The translations under genes were made by a program, and so were the position numbers. From positions 62,001 to 126,000 of the forward strand of contig JANPFP010000259.1 of the NCBI GenBank assembly GCA_031423495.1: DNA of 64,000 nt, read 5' to 3'. Positions 35,848-44,999 of the stretch are shown here, one piece after another. Numbering within the stretch: position 1 is the first letter of the stretch; each line of letters begins with the position of its first letter. The DNA comes from JACPYM01 sp031423495. GTDB taxonomy: Bacteria > Acidobacteriota > Blastocatellia > RBC074. The notes under the pieces are model-generated. The model did not search any database and was not told the origin of the DNA. It was given only the letters and a program-made list of their open reading frames with translations.

Positions 35848-37139
35848 TAAAGTTGAGTCAGCGAAAAATCATCAAGCCAGAGCGAGCCTTTCGCAGGCTC
35901 GTCATAAACGAACTTGGGTGTTCGTTGCAGTATCAGCTTTCCGGCAGTTGCGTTGGCAGGCGTAGCGAACTCAAACGACAATTGCTGCCAACCAGATTGG
36001 GTTGTGACAATGGGAGCAGAACTCGCCAACGGCAAAGAATCGGCCTGATTGAGCAACACGATACGCGGGCCTTCAGGAATAACGAGTTGTTTTGTTTGGA
36101 CGAAGCATTCAAGCCGATAACGCGCGCCAGGCCGCAGCAAAATGAATTGCTGCACCTCATCACTCACTTGCGTGGTATCGCGTCCGAGAAATTGCAGCCT
36201 GAGTGACCGCTTCCCCGTATGCGCCACTTGATCGTCTAGCTGGACGACAACAAAGCGGCTGTCTTTCAGCTTCCAATCGAAATGAGCCAAACGTTGTGGC
36301 GCGTTAGTTTCAAAGCCGCCGTTCCAGATTAGCGGAACTGGCTCTTTCAATCCGCCAATTTGGCCGCCAAGCAGGGAAATCCAATGTTGGCGGGCTAACG
36401 GCAAATCGCCGGCTTGCAACAATGCGTCGAAAAATAAAGAAGTTTCAGGCAACGCTAGCAATGCGTTGCGATCAACTGTCGCCAGAGCAGCAACGGCGGA
36501 CTGAGGTTGAGTTTGTTCGAGGTAAAATTGCGCCAGCGTCAAGCGCGCTTGCGGAGCTTCACCCGCTACTATTTCGAGTTTTGCGTTGTCGCCTTGCGTT
36601 ACTTGCCAAAGCAAATCGAGCGACTGCGGCAACCATACGGGGTTGTTGGCTACGGCATAGCGAAAGTGTTCAAGCGAAGCGTCAACTTTGTCAGTTCTGA
36701 CGAGTTGATTCGCCAGTCGCCAGCGAATTTGTCGGTCATTCGGTGCGCGGACGGTTGCCGCTTTCAGATGGTTTTCTGCCGCCATCGCGTCGCCTTGCAA
36801 ACCTTTGGCTAAAGCCGCAAGCACATGGTGATGAGCATTCTGCGGTGAAAGCTGAACGGCACGCGCCGCCGCTTCCACCGCTTGCCCGGTCACCTGCTCA
36901 TCTTCGCCAGCGTCGGCAATAGCTGCCGCCGCTAAACGCGCAGCAAGACGGGGTGAGCGCGGAAAATACTGATGTGCCGCAGTTAGCGTAGCGCGACTGA
37001 CCAGACTGCCATCTTCAGTGAAGGTGCCGATAATGAAATCAGCCAGCACCAGCCAGGCCAGCCATAAGCAGACCAAGCTGGTAATCAGCAGGATGGTCAG
37101 GCGCGCAGCTTTTTGGGGATGATTGAGCGTAAGCGACAT
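35847..37139 (-). CDS. TPR-containing membrane-anchored protein with C-terminal beta-sandwich
   Basis: A 430-residue protein. An N-terminal transmembrane helix (about 13-37) is followed by TPR-like helical repeats (residues 50-240; A-A-R-A-V-Q-L-S-P-Q-N-A-H-H-type patterns) and a C-terminal module starting near residue 270 with WNGGFETN, typical of carbohydrate-binding-like jelly rolls seen in exosortase and polysaccharide clusters. It may scaffold the export complex at the periplasmic face. It follows the FecR-domain gene by 90 bases and is coupled to the ligase gene by TAATG. No enzymatic role is suggested. Confidence 0.72.
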   Translation of the reverse strand: MSLTLNHPQKAARLTILLITSLVCLWLAWLVLADFIIGTFTEDGSLVSRATLTAAHQYFPRSPRLAARLAAAAIADAGEDEQVTGQAVEAAARAVQLSPQNAHHHVLAALAKGLQGDAMAAENHLKAATVRAPNDRQIRWRLANQLVRTDKVDASLEHFRYAVANNPVWLPQSLDLLWQVTQGDNAKLEIVAGEAPQARLTLAQFYLEQTQPQSAVAALATVDRNALLALPETSLFFDALLQAGDLPLARQHWISLLGGQIGGLKEPVPLIWNGGFETNAPQRLAHFDWKLKDSRFVVVQLDDQVAHTGKRSLRLQFLGRDTTQVSDEVQQFILLRPGARYRLECFVQTKQLVIPEGPRIVLLNQADSLPLASSAPIVTTQSGWQQLSFEFATPANATAGKLILQRTPKFVYDEPAKGSLWLDDFSLTQL

Positions 37140-37229
37140 CTGAAAATCTCAGATGAACCGAATTGTGGGCGATTCGTTGTTAATGAATCATAGCGGGGTG
37201 ATTGATTGTTACGGGGCTGATGTTTGCTG

Positions 37230-38246
37230 TTACTGCTGAGAACACGGGCCGCACGTGTCATTCGCATGATTGGTTTGCGGAGTACCGTTCAAGTTGAAAT
37301 GGCCTACTACGGCAGAACAGGCAATCGTTTGCGTAACACCGATTCCGTTAGGAAGGCGGTGACAGACCGTAGTGATTTTACCTGGATTGATGAGCCTGCC
37401 GTCGCGTGCATCGTAAGAGCAAACCGAACATACATTGGCCGTTGGCGGGGGCTTAACGGGTGTGACCGGCGTAGCTGACGGCAAAGGATTACCCAGCGTC
37501 GGTGAATAAGGCGTGGGGGCTGGATTAGGTACTCCTGATGACGGGTTGCCCACCGGTTCATTACTGGCAGAGGCAGGCGCTCCCAGTTTGGTGAGCGTTG
37601 AGGAAAAGCTCTCAGACGCCAATGCCGCTAACGACGCAGCAATGCCGCCACCGCCGAGCGCAAGGGCTTTGGGTAATTTATGGCGACGGGCTTTGATAGC
37701 AGTTCCGACCGTTACGGCCTCTCCGCTGGCAACGGTCTCGACTTTGTTGTTGAGGGTAATTTTCACTGTACCTCGCACCGCTGAAACCGTGGTTTCTTCT
37801 TTAGTGACACCGAGCCCCAACGCCGCCGGATTTTTATCGGCTGAAACGATGAATCCGTTAGCAGTATTGACGCTGATGCCAATGCCTGAAGCCGTTTGAA
37901 CGCCCATCTGACCGGCACGCAGTTCTCCGCCAATGCCGTCAGGCGTCAAATTCAGGACGAGTTCAGAATCAGCTTCGAGCTTAATGCGACCAGATTGACC
38001 AAGATGGATGGTAGCGACACCATTCGGTTTGGTCTTGATGTGATTGCCGCTCAACACGGTCATGCCTGAACTGGCTGCCCGTCCATTCAGTGTTACGCCT
38101 CCACTAACCCACAACTCTCCGGTTGGTTTGGGCAGGCTGCGCAACTTTTCAGGTAGGCATAGTAGTGTGGAAAGGACAATGGCACCAACCAGTAACGGTT
38201 GAATGCGCGAGAAGAGTTTGGGTTTTATTGGCAATAAGATGCGCAT
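37230..38246 (-). CDS. FecR-domain protein with Pro-rich linker and Cys-rich C-terminus
   Basis: A 338-residue protein. A hydrophobic N-terminal segment (about 15-32) serves as signal or anchor. Residues about 45-185 are a FecR-type beta domain (GNHIKTKPNGVATIHL, EADSELVL, VRGTVKITLNN). A second hydrophobic segment with many Ala/Leu (197-215), a Pro/Thr/Ser-rich linker and a C-terminal part with six cysteines (CSVC, then single C twice, then CGPC) follow. FecR-like proteins at the head of polysaccharide loci are common in this phylum; their role in assembly or surface sensing is not settled. CAGGAGA lies before the ATG. It is the first gene of the minus-strand block. Confidence 0.75.
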   Translation of the reverse strand: MRILLPIKPKLFSRIQPLLVGAIVLSTLLCLPEKLRSLPKPTGELWVSGGVTLNGRAASSGMTVLSGNHIKTKPNGVATIHLGQSGRIKLEADSELVLNLTPDGIGGELRAGQMGVQTASGIGISVNTANGFIVSADKNPAALGLGVTKEETTVSAVRGTVKITLNNKVETVASGEAVTVGTAIKARRHKLPKALALGGGGIAASLAALASESFSSTLTKLGAPASASNEPVGNPSSGVPNPAPTPYSPTLGNPLPSATPVTPVKPPPTANVCSVCSYDARDGRLINPGKITTVCHRLPNGIGVTQTIACSAVVGHFNLNGTPQTNHANDTCGPCSQQ

Positions 38247-39687
38247 ATTGTTTTCTCCTGGTGAAATTTGAGCATGAGGCTCATTGACTGACTATAAACG
38301 GGGAGTTTCGGTGGCACCGATTGGCCTAACAGTAGGCACACTAAACCTGACTCATTGAAACCGTAAAGGAAACCTCGTGTCGAGGCAGCATAACAATTAA
38401 TGTAAAAATCACTTCGCGCCCGCAACCCAAGTTAGCGATATGTGCGAAGCCAGTGATGTTCTCTGGAAAGTGCGGCGTAAAAATTCATTTCTAATCTGAT
38501 CAGACAAAAGATGGCACCTCTTGCGTCTGAGTTGTTAGAAGAGAGCTTGCGGTGGCCTATACAGAAACAGACACGCCAATTTCAGGGCTTAAAACCCATA
38601 CCAGCACCGAGCTTAACCATTTTCACCTGAGATTTACTGACTTGTCTTATTGAAATAGGCAGGGGTCAGTCACCAATTCCTAAGCTCGGAAGCCACACCT
38701 GAATTTGCCGGAAGAAACTGATTACTTGAAAACAGTACGTTTAATAAGTGAGTGCAGCGGAAAAAGCAAGTGAGAATTGGTTCAAAACGATGTTTAATCT
38801 GGCACTTCAGTATGGTGGGCGCCGAAGCACTGTGGCCCGATCCACCGCATAAGTCGCCGTGTGTCCTCTCCGACAGGCGGCTGCCAAACCCTGAAAAAAC
38901 CTAAATCAAAACACTGGCGGCGTTCTTTTCAGCTACGCCGGAATTTTTCACGCCGTCAACGCTCAGCTAAAAACATACGGCTTCTTTACTTCGGTAAGCT
39001 TCAGCAATGGCAGGAAAGGTAGCGCAATCTGCCGAGATTGCGCTGCTTCACATACCGAAGCCGTGGAGCTTGCGGACGCAATCAATGTCGTAACTCACCA
39101 CGCTGCGCAATTTCGGCAGGTTGCGCTACCGGGCCTGCCAAAAGCGCGGGGCGGCAGATAAAGCTCCCGCTGGGGGCTACGGGGGAGCGTAAAGCGGCTG
39201 CGGCATCAGGCGCGCGGCGCTGCTTTCCCAAACTGGTTAGTGGCGGATGAGTGACGGCAGGCGGCCATGGGCGCGGGGGCGAATTCGGCAAGGGCAGCGG
39301 ATTTGTTGGATGCACTTTACGGCGGCAGGTACGACCTGATTGTTATGGCGTTGGAAGTGATTGAGTCAGACAGCGATCACTACGAGGCTTTTGTTGAATA
39401 GGAATGAGATGAACAAGATAGGTATTCGTTTACCGAGTGGCTTCGAGCCGAATATGCAGTCGCGTAGCAGCGATCAGCATTTAGCCCGGAGTTTCAACGC
39501 CGGGAACGTTGCGCGGTCATTACCGTGTCGCTTTAGTGACACCTGAATTCAAGCGTCGCGACGATGGCGCGGAACGTTCGCGTGACCTTACTTGGGTTGA
39601 AAACCCACGCCTAAAGTCATCCGTCTTCATGCGAGGAAGATCGTATCAGTATAGGACTGTCAAGGCAGCGATAGAATTATTGATATG
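38247..39687 (+). other. Gene-poor interval of about 1.4 kb
   Basis: No reading frame here looks like a conserved protein. It contains the upstream region of the FecR gene, an inverted repeat at 39018-39130, and short GC-rich palindromic scraps around 39490-39630 (for example CCCGG flanking GTTTCAACG). A 44-residue reading on the plus strand at 39267-39401 (ending DHYEAFVE) is the least noise-like piece and could be the tail of a lost gene. It may be a decayed intergenic region between the polysaccharide block and the genes to the right. Confidence 0.5.
39018..39130. repeat. Inverted repeat, 26-base arms
   Basis: Arms at 39018-39043 and 39105-39130 are complementary with two mismatches and enclose about 61 bases. 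Each arm is also a small hairpin by itself: the left has AGCGCAATC and GATTGCGCT around TGCCGA. This nested design resembles REP/BIME-like or MITE elements. It lies in the gene-poor interval. Whether it recurs in the genome cannot be seen here. Confidence 0.7.
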
Positions 39688-40575
39688 TTAGCGCTCTTGG
39701 AAGTTTACGTTTTGCTCTCGCATAAAGGCTTTCAATATATCAATGTGAATGCACAGACCGACGTGAAGGAATGGGCTGTTAGTTACTTCTTTTTCAACGC
39801 CTGCCCTAATAACTTTTTCTTTTACATCAAAATCTAAATCTAAATGCCTTGTAGCGTACTGCATTCCCCATATTATTCCATCTTTATCAAAAGCAGGTCC
39901 TCCACTCTGCCCTTTTAATCCTGGTGTACTCATCTCAAAGGCAAATACAGTTCCTGTATCGTCAACATACTGACGAGTCATCATGCCATCTATCGGAAAT
40001 ATTGGGGTGTCAATTTTCCCATTGCTATTCCATTGAATCGTATCTGTTGAGAGGTCATGGTTAAAGTTTGTGAATTCAGCAAAAGGGTAGCCGAGGCGAC
40101 ACAGATGTTTACCCGATTTAAGCTCGGCTCCATTACCTGAAAATATCGGGAAAGAGTTACAGTAAAGTTGAGAATAACCGTTAAACTTAATGAGAGCCAC
40201 GTCATAAAGCGGATGCTTCTTAATATAGAGATCCGAAATAGAATCATAACAGTTCAAAAAATAGTTACGGATTTCATAGTTTGTATTGCCATCAAATCCA
40301 TATTTTTTTGCCAAATCACGCTCTATTGATTTTGGTTGTTTAGCAGTTGGAATTAATAACGTACGGTCGCTTATAAACTTTTCTTTAACTTGATCGAGTT
40401 CTATTTGTGTTGTCAGTAAGTCCGCAACGTGTCGACAAGTTAAAGCCCATCCTTCATCATTTACAAAAAAAAGTGTAGAAGCTCCTTTTCGTATTGTTGC
40501 AGAGCTATAGTTGCGAGTAATGGTGTGAAGCGAACGTGTAAATTGACTTGCCGTGTCTATTGCATTTTCGAACAT
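39688..40575 (-). CDS. Trypsin-like serine protease (S1 fold), no signal peptide
   Basis: A 295-residue protein with a complete trypsin-like triad: H49 in ALTCRHVAD, D125 in LYDVALIKF and S224 in GLKGQSGGPAFD. GIIWGMQYA follows as the expected late strand. It lacks a signal peptide and any PDZ domain, so it is not a DegP-type enzyme; cytoplasmic trypsin-like proteins of this sort are often associated with defence or stress modules. GAAAGGGGATG precedes the ATG. Its base composition is clearly more AT-rich than the flanking genes and it stands alone between non-coding regions, which suggests recent transfer. Confidence 0.8.
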   Translation of the reverse strand: MFENAIDTASQFTRSLHTITRNYSSATIRKGASTLFFVNDEGWALTCRHVADLLTTQIELDQVKEKFISDRTLLIPTAKQPKSIERDLAKKYGFDGNTNYEIRNYFLNCYDSISDLYIKKHPLYDVALIKFNGYSQLYCNSFPIFSGNGAELKSGKHLCRLGYPFAEFTNFNHDLSTDTIQWNSNGKIDTPIFPIDGMMTRQYVDDTGTVFAFEMSTPGLKGQSGGPAFDKDGIIWGMQYATRHLDLDFDVKEKVIRAGVEKEVTNSPFLHVGLCIHIDILKAFMREQNVNFQER

Positions 40576-40701
40576 TTACATCCCCTTTCGTTTTTGGAAA
40601 CGAAGTAACTAGTGAGCTAAAGTTGTTGAAATCTAGCTCAATCACTTCTGTGATTTGATTCTATCAGTAACTGTTTACTTTTAATACCTACCAAAATCCG
40701 C

Positions 40702-42045
40702 TTACTTCTCATACTTCAGATTGCGCAACACCAACGCCGACTTGCTGGCTTTGCCTTTGGCGAATTCTTCTTTGAGGCGTTCGAGCGGGAGCCAATAAGC
40801 GCCTACTTTTTCGTAGCGGTCGTGGTATTTCGATTGGCCGACGAGTTCGCCGGTTTCGTTGGAGTAATAAGTTAGTTCGGCCTGGTTGGCGATGAAGCGG
40901 TGGTCATCGGTCTGGAGGCTGGTGACTTGATTGACGAAGCGCACGCGTCCGTAAGAGCGCGAGATGCGTACGATTTCGCGGTCGCGCAGCAGGAAGCTGG
41001 AACCGGCGGCGGTGTCGTCGCTGAGGATGATTTCGGTGGTCAGGTCGTTGATTTCGCCGAAACCGATTTGGGCGGCACCATAAAGTTCGTCAAAAGGTTT
41101 GCTCTGACGATAGCTGACGAACTGGCTGGCTTCGGCGTGAATGGCGGCTTTGACCGAAGCGTCAGCGCATTCGATTTCGATTTGCCCGGCGCGGGTGACG
41201 CGCAGCTTCCCGATAATTGGGCCAGTATCGGCTTCGTCTTTATCGCGCGTGAAAGTGAAATCCGCCGTGAAGCCGGGAAACTTTCTATCCCAGCCGTATT
41301 GGCTCTCGTGCGCCTTGCGAAAGAGCGTGCGGGCTTTGGTGTTTTCAGGAGCGGACTTTTTGGTCGCGGTAAATACGTTTAGGTCTTCGGTTTTGAGGAA
41401 GGTGCGCCCGTTGAGTTGGGCGAGCCTGACGCGCGCGTCCACTTTCATCTCGAAGGGTTTCGCGCTTTTGGTTTTGACTTCGATGACGTAACCGATCACG
41501 CCTACATTGCGGGCCAATACGTAAGTCGTCAGATGCCACGCCGTCGCGTCTTCCATCGTCCACGTAACTTGCAAACAATCCTGAAACTTGCCCATCGGCG
41601 TGTCATAAGCCGCGAGCGGTTCATAGACCGAAGTGAACCGCCGCATCGTCTTGCCGTCTTCGGCGAGTTGTTCGGCCTTCAGGGCAATGCCGGGTTTCAT
41701 CGCGGGCGTGAGCAAGGCTACGGGTGGGTCGAAGAGAAAGCGCACGTCGCGCTCGTATTCGGCTGCGCCGTGCAGGTAAAGGCCGGTGTCGTTCAACGAG
41801 AACAATGCGTAATCGCCGTTTTCGCTGGCGAGCTTGTCTACATTGCCGGTGTTGACGAACTCGCGGCCCTCAAAAGCGCGGGTACGCTTGATGGTTTGCG
41901 GCGGCTGATTGCCCATGCGGTACTGCCAGTCATACGTCCACGCATCGCCCTGACGGATGGGGAAATAGGCTGACACCTCGAGCGATTGCGCTGAGGCAAT
42001 AGCTGAAAGCGTGACAACAACAAGGAAAGAAAAACAATAACGCAT
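40702..42045 (-). CDS. Secreted protein with C-terminal DUF3386 domain
   Basis: A 447-residue exported protein: signal peptide of about 19 residues ending ASA, then an uncharacterised N-terminal part beginning YFPIRQGDAWTYDW, which resembles secreted acidobacterial proteins that start with such a beta domain. From about residue 240 the DUF3386 pattern is clear: ARTLFRKAHESQYGWD, FPGFTADF, PFDELYGAAQIGFGE, then FLLRDREIVRISRSYG and YEKVGAYWLPLERL. The family is known mainly from cyanobacteria and plastids and has no assigned function. The gene lies downstream of a TonB-receptor gene, from which it is separated by a large palindrome, so the two may be transcribed separately. Confidence 0.75.
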   Translation of the reverse strand: MRYCFSFLVVVTLSAIASAQSLEVSAYFPIRQGDAWTYDWQYRMGNQPPQTIKRTRAFEGREFVNTGNVDKLASENGDYALFSLNDTGLYLHGAAEYERDVRFLFDPPVALLTPAMKPGIALKAEQLAEDGKTMRRFTSVYEPLAAYDTPMGKFQDCLQVTWTMEDATAWHLTTYVLARNVGVIGYVIEVKTKSAKPFEMKVDARVRLAQLNGRTFLKTEDLNVFTATKKSAPENTKARTLFRKAHESQYGWDRKFPGFTADFTFTRDKDEADTGPIIGKLRVTRAGQIEIECADASVKAAIHAEASQFVSYRQSKPFDELYGAAQIGFGEINDLTTEIILSDDTAAGSSFLLRDREIVRISRSYGRVRFVNQVTSLQTDDHRFIANQAELTYYSNETGELVGQSKYHDRYEKVGAYWLPLERLKEEFAKGKASKSALVLRNLKYEK

Positions 42046-42067
42046 AAGCCTTGAGAATTGGCTTGCG

Positions 42068-42171
42068 TGTCCGTAGCCCGACCATTAGCGAGGGCTACCT
42101 CGGCAGTGCGCCGATTGATTCCGAAGGGCGCAATGCCGAGGTAGCCCTCGCTAACGGTCGGGCTACGGACA
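42068..42171. repeat. Long inverted repeat, 45-base arms, between two minus-strand genes
   Basis: Arms at 42068-42112 and 42127-42171 are complementary over 45 bases with two mismatches, enclosing 14 bases. The arms contain shorter words such as TAGCCCGACC and GAGGTAGCCCTCGC. It starts nine bases after the TonB-receptor stop on the transcribed strand. As RNA it would form a very stable hairpin, able to end transcription or protect the receptor message. No run of T follows, so a simple intrinsic terminator is less likely than a mobile palindrome. Confidence 0.85.
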
Positions 42172-42179
42172 CAGCAGGT

Positions 42180-44825
42180 TTAGAAATACTTCAGCAACAT
42201 CCCAATCGTCAGTGTACGTCCGCGTGAAGGCGCGAATTGGAATTGCTCACGATAGAAATTGTTCGCGGTGTTTTCCAGTCCGAAGGTCAGCGAGACGCGG
42301 CTGCGTTCGCGGTTGAAGTTGTATCCGCCACGCAGGTTTTGTACGCCAAAGCCGCGCAGCGCCAACAGGTCTTGCGCGATCAAAAACGGCGAGTCTTTGA
42401 GCAACGGCGAGACGCGGTCTACGTTGGCTTGGGCGCGTACGTTGTATTCAGCCCAGAAACGATTGCGTCCGTCGTTCCAACGAAAGCCAGTGATAGCACG
42501 CAGCGGCGTGATGTTGTCAGCCGGTACGTTGCGCAAGCTGGTTTGGTTGAACGGATTGATCGCTTCGAGAATCGTGCCGCGTGTGAAAGCCACCGTGATG
42601 AAAGGCGTCAGGGTAGTGTTGCCAAGTTGCACAGCATATTCGCCATCGGCTTCGACGCCTTGAATGCGAACTTTGGCGAAGTTTAGCGCCTGAGCTACCA
42701 AGCCGAGGCCGGGCGCGTTGGCGATGAATTCCTGCGAGATGAAGTTGCGATAGTTGTTGTTGAAATAAGTCACGTTGGCCTGATAGCGCGTCGTGCGATA
42801 ACGGGCGCTGAGGTCAACGTTGATGCCGGTTTCTGGTTTCACCGTCGTGTTGGGGATGATGTTGCCGACGGTGGCGGGGCCGCTGAAAAACAACTCTTCG
42901 AGATTGGGATGGCGGAAGCTGCGGCCTACGCGACCGGTGAAACTTAAGGAATCATTCGCGCGAATGACTGCGCCGATGTCGCCGGTTACGGTCGTGCGAT
43001 TGATTTCAGTGTTGCCCGTCGCCGAGGGCAGCTTGCTCAGATCAATCGCGGGCGTCGCTTGCGCGAGTCCGTTCAGCACAGGGTTAAAGCCCGGCGTAGG
43101 AATTGCCGTGATGTTGAAACGGTCGGCTCGGACAGCGCCGACGATACGCAACCAGCGATTGACGTTGTATTCGTCCTGCGCAAAGGCCGCGATGTTTTGG
43201 AAATTCGATTTGGGTACGCGTTGCGGGAACGTGACCGACTCGGGGCCGAGCGCGATGTTTTGCGGAATCAAGCGCGCAGGCGTTGGCGGGCGCGTGGCGA
43301 ATCCGATAATGTTCGCGGCAGAACGCGAGACGCGCGAGTCGCGGGCGTGGTCATAAAAGAAACTCGCACCCGTGGTCAATACGTTGCGACTGGTGGGTAT
43401 GAAATTGGCTTGTACGTCCCAGCCATAGCTTTTCACGTTTTGCCGCGTGTCGGTCAGCAGCTTGATCTGAACAATCGAATCGAACGGCGGATCGGTCGGA
43501 CGCGGCGGCGACACGCTATAAACGGCAAAGTCGTTGCGCAAGTCGCGGTCTTGCTGTTGGTGATAAGCGTTGATGCTCAAGCCCGAAAACCACGGCGTAA
43601 TCGCTGAACGTTGATAACGCACGCCGTATTTATCCATGTTGCTGAACGGCGAAGTCAGTACTTGCGAAAAGAACGGCAGCGAGAAATCAGCAAAGCCGAT
43701 GTTAGAAGCGCGACGGCGCGTCCAGGCAATTCGCAGCGATTCTTTGTCGGTCAAAAACAAACGACCCGTGGCATTGATCGAATTACCGTCTGCGCCGGAG
43801 TTGGGAATTTCGCTGCTGGTGCGAGTGAACGGTGCGTTGAAAGGATCGAGGAATACGCGGCTCAAGATGGTTGAGCGCAACTGCCCGGAGTCGAAAAGAT
43901 ATTGCGAAGATTCGCGGAAGTTGCCACCCGCCGAATAATTCTCAAAGCGTTCCAGTCCGCCTGAAATACGCAGCGCGAATTTACGTCCGGCCATCGTGAC
44001 TTCCCCAGTGCCCCGGCGTCCGTTTTCGTTGGTTGAATAAAACGTATTCAATCCGCCGCCGATGCGGAATTTTTCGCTTACGGGTTGCGGCTGTTGCGTG
44101 ATGAAATTGATCGTACCCGCCAGCGCGTCAGTGCCATACAAGACCGAACCTGAACTGACGACTTCGACACTTTGCAAACTGGTGGGATCAATGAGGCCGA
44201 TTTCTACGCCTGCGCGGTCGGTGGCGACACGGGTCGTATTGAGTCGCTCGCCGTCTACCAAAATTAAAATGCGAGACGAATCCAAACCGCGCAATCGGGG
44301 GCGTTGCTGAAAGGGGCCATTGCCTACGACGGTGACGTTGGCAACGTTGGTGAGCGCGTCTTGGGTGGTCGTCGCGTTTTGACGAATGAGTTGCTCGCTC
44401 CCCACGGTTTCGGCTTTGGCGGGAACTTCAGAAGCGTCGCGTTCGCCACGGGTGGCAGTGATCGAGATGCTTTCACCAATAGCACCGGGTACGAGGTCGA
44501 AATTCGACACGAGCTTTTCGCCGGGCTCGGTCAGCGTCAAATTGCGAGCGGCGGCATTGAATCCATCTTTCTCGATGCGCAAGCGATAGATGCCAATCGC
44601 CACGTTGTCGAAAGTGAACTGCCCCGTGCCGTCGGTGGTAGCAGTGGCTTCGGTCTGGGTGGCGATGTTGCGCAATGTAACTTTAACCGAAGCCAAGGCT
44701 CCGGCGTTGCGGTCAGTAACCTTACCGGTGATTTGTCCGCTGATCTGTGCAAAGGCTGCGCTCGACCAGACGACCAAGTTTATGAGTGACAAGAGCAATG
44801 CTTTTGTCAGTTTGTCCTTCTCCAT
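42180..44825 (-). CDS. TonB-dependent receptor with N-terminal carboxypeptidase-regulatory domain
   Basis: An 881-residue outer-membrane receptor. Signal peptide of about 26 residues ending AFA; a CarboxypepD_reg-like domain (residues 30-110: GKVTDRNAGALASVKVTLRN); the plug domain with SRILILVDGERLN and the SVEVVSSGSVLYG segment; then a 22-strand barrel ending in aromatic K-Y-F. It imports a ligand too large for porins using TonB energy; the substrate cannot be read from sequence, though classical siderophore or cobalamin receptors share the plug. Upstream are a response regulator gene and direct repeats that may control it. Confidence 0.9.
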   Translation of the reverse strand: MEKDKLTKALLLSLINLVVWSSAAFAQISGQITGKVTDRNAGALASVKVTLRNIATQTEATATTDGTGQFTFDNVAIGIYRLRIEKDGFNAAARNLTLTEPGEKLVSNFDLVPGAIGESISITATRGERDASEVPAKAETVGSEQLIRQNATTTQDALTNVANVTVVGNGPFQQRPRLRGLDSSRILILVDGERLNTTRVATDRAGVEIGLIDPTSLQSVEVVSSGSVLYGTDALAGTINFITQQPQPVSEKFRIGGGLNTFYSTNENGRRGTGEVTMAGRKFALRISGGLERFENYSAGGNFRESSQYLFDSGQLRSTILSRVFLDPFNAPFTRTSSEIPNSGADGNSINATGRLFLTDKESLRIAWTRRRASNIGFADFSLPFFSQVLTSPFSNMDKYGVRYQRSAITPWFSGLSINAYHQQQDRDLRNDFAVYSVSPPRPTDPPFDSIVQIKLLTDTRQNVKSYGWDVQANFIPTSRNVLTTGASFFYDHARDSRVSRSAANIIGFATRPPTPARLIPQNIALGPESVTFPQRVPKSNFQNIAAFAQDEYNVNRWLRIVGAVRADRFNITAIPTPGFNPVLNGLAQATPAIDLSKLPSATGNTEINRTTVTGDIGAVIRANDSLSFTGRVGRSFRHPNLEELFFSGPATVGNIIPNTTVKPETGINVDLSARYRTTRYQANVTYFNNNYRNFISQEFIANAPGLGLVAQALNFAKVRIQGVEADGEYAVQLGNTTLTPFITVAFTRGTILEAINPFNQTSLRNVPADNITPLRAITGFRWNDGRNRFWAEYNVRAQANVDRVSPLLKDSPFLIAQDLLALRGFGVQNLRGGYNFNRERSRVSLTFGLENTANNFYREQFQFAPSRGRTLTIGMLLKYF

Positions 44826-44949
44826 TGATATGTACCTTTTTCAAAAAATTCCACTGCGTAAATTTCCGCATTAAGTTGCCCGCTTTTTGGCGTAGGCAAC
44901 GACAGTGCCAATACTCAATGGGGAATTTTAACGAATCGTGGCTGATGAA

Positions 44950-44968
44950 TTGTCATCGCTTTGTCATC
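44950..44968. promoter_or_regulatory. Direct repeat TTGTCATC x2, 11-bp period, upstream of the TonB receptor
   Basis: TTGTCATC occurs at 44950-44957 and again at 44961-44968, giving an 11-base period, one helical turn. A weaker third copy (TTTGTCTTT) begins near 44974. OmpR/PhoB-type regulators bind such in-phase direct repeats. The site lies about 125 bases upstream of the receptor start and just after the stop of the OmpR-family regulator gene at 45000, so this regulator may act here. The link is inferred from arrangement only. Confidence 0.45.
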
Positions 44969-44999
44969 AATGGGTTTGTCTTTCAGAAAGCGTCCAGGC

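Noticed and set aside
38311..38326. TGGCACCGATTGGC resembling a sigma-54 promoter.
   Set aside because: Spacing between GG and GC is one base short and it points into the gene-poor interval.
39267..39401. 44-codon plus-strand reading frame.
   Set aside because: Too short, without ribosome-binding site; kept only as a possible gene scrap in the gap entry.
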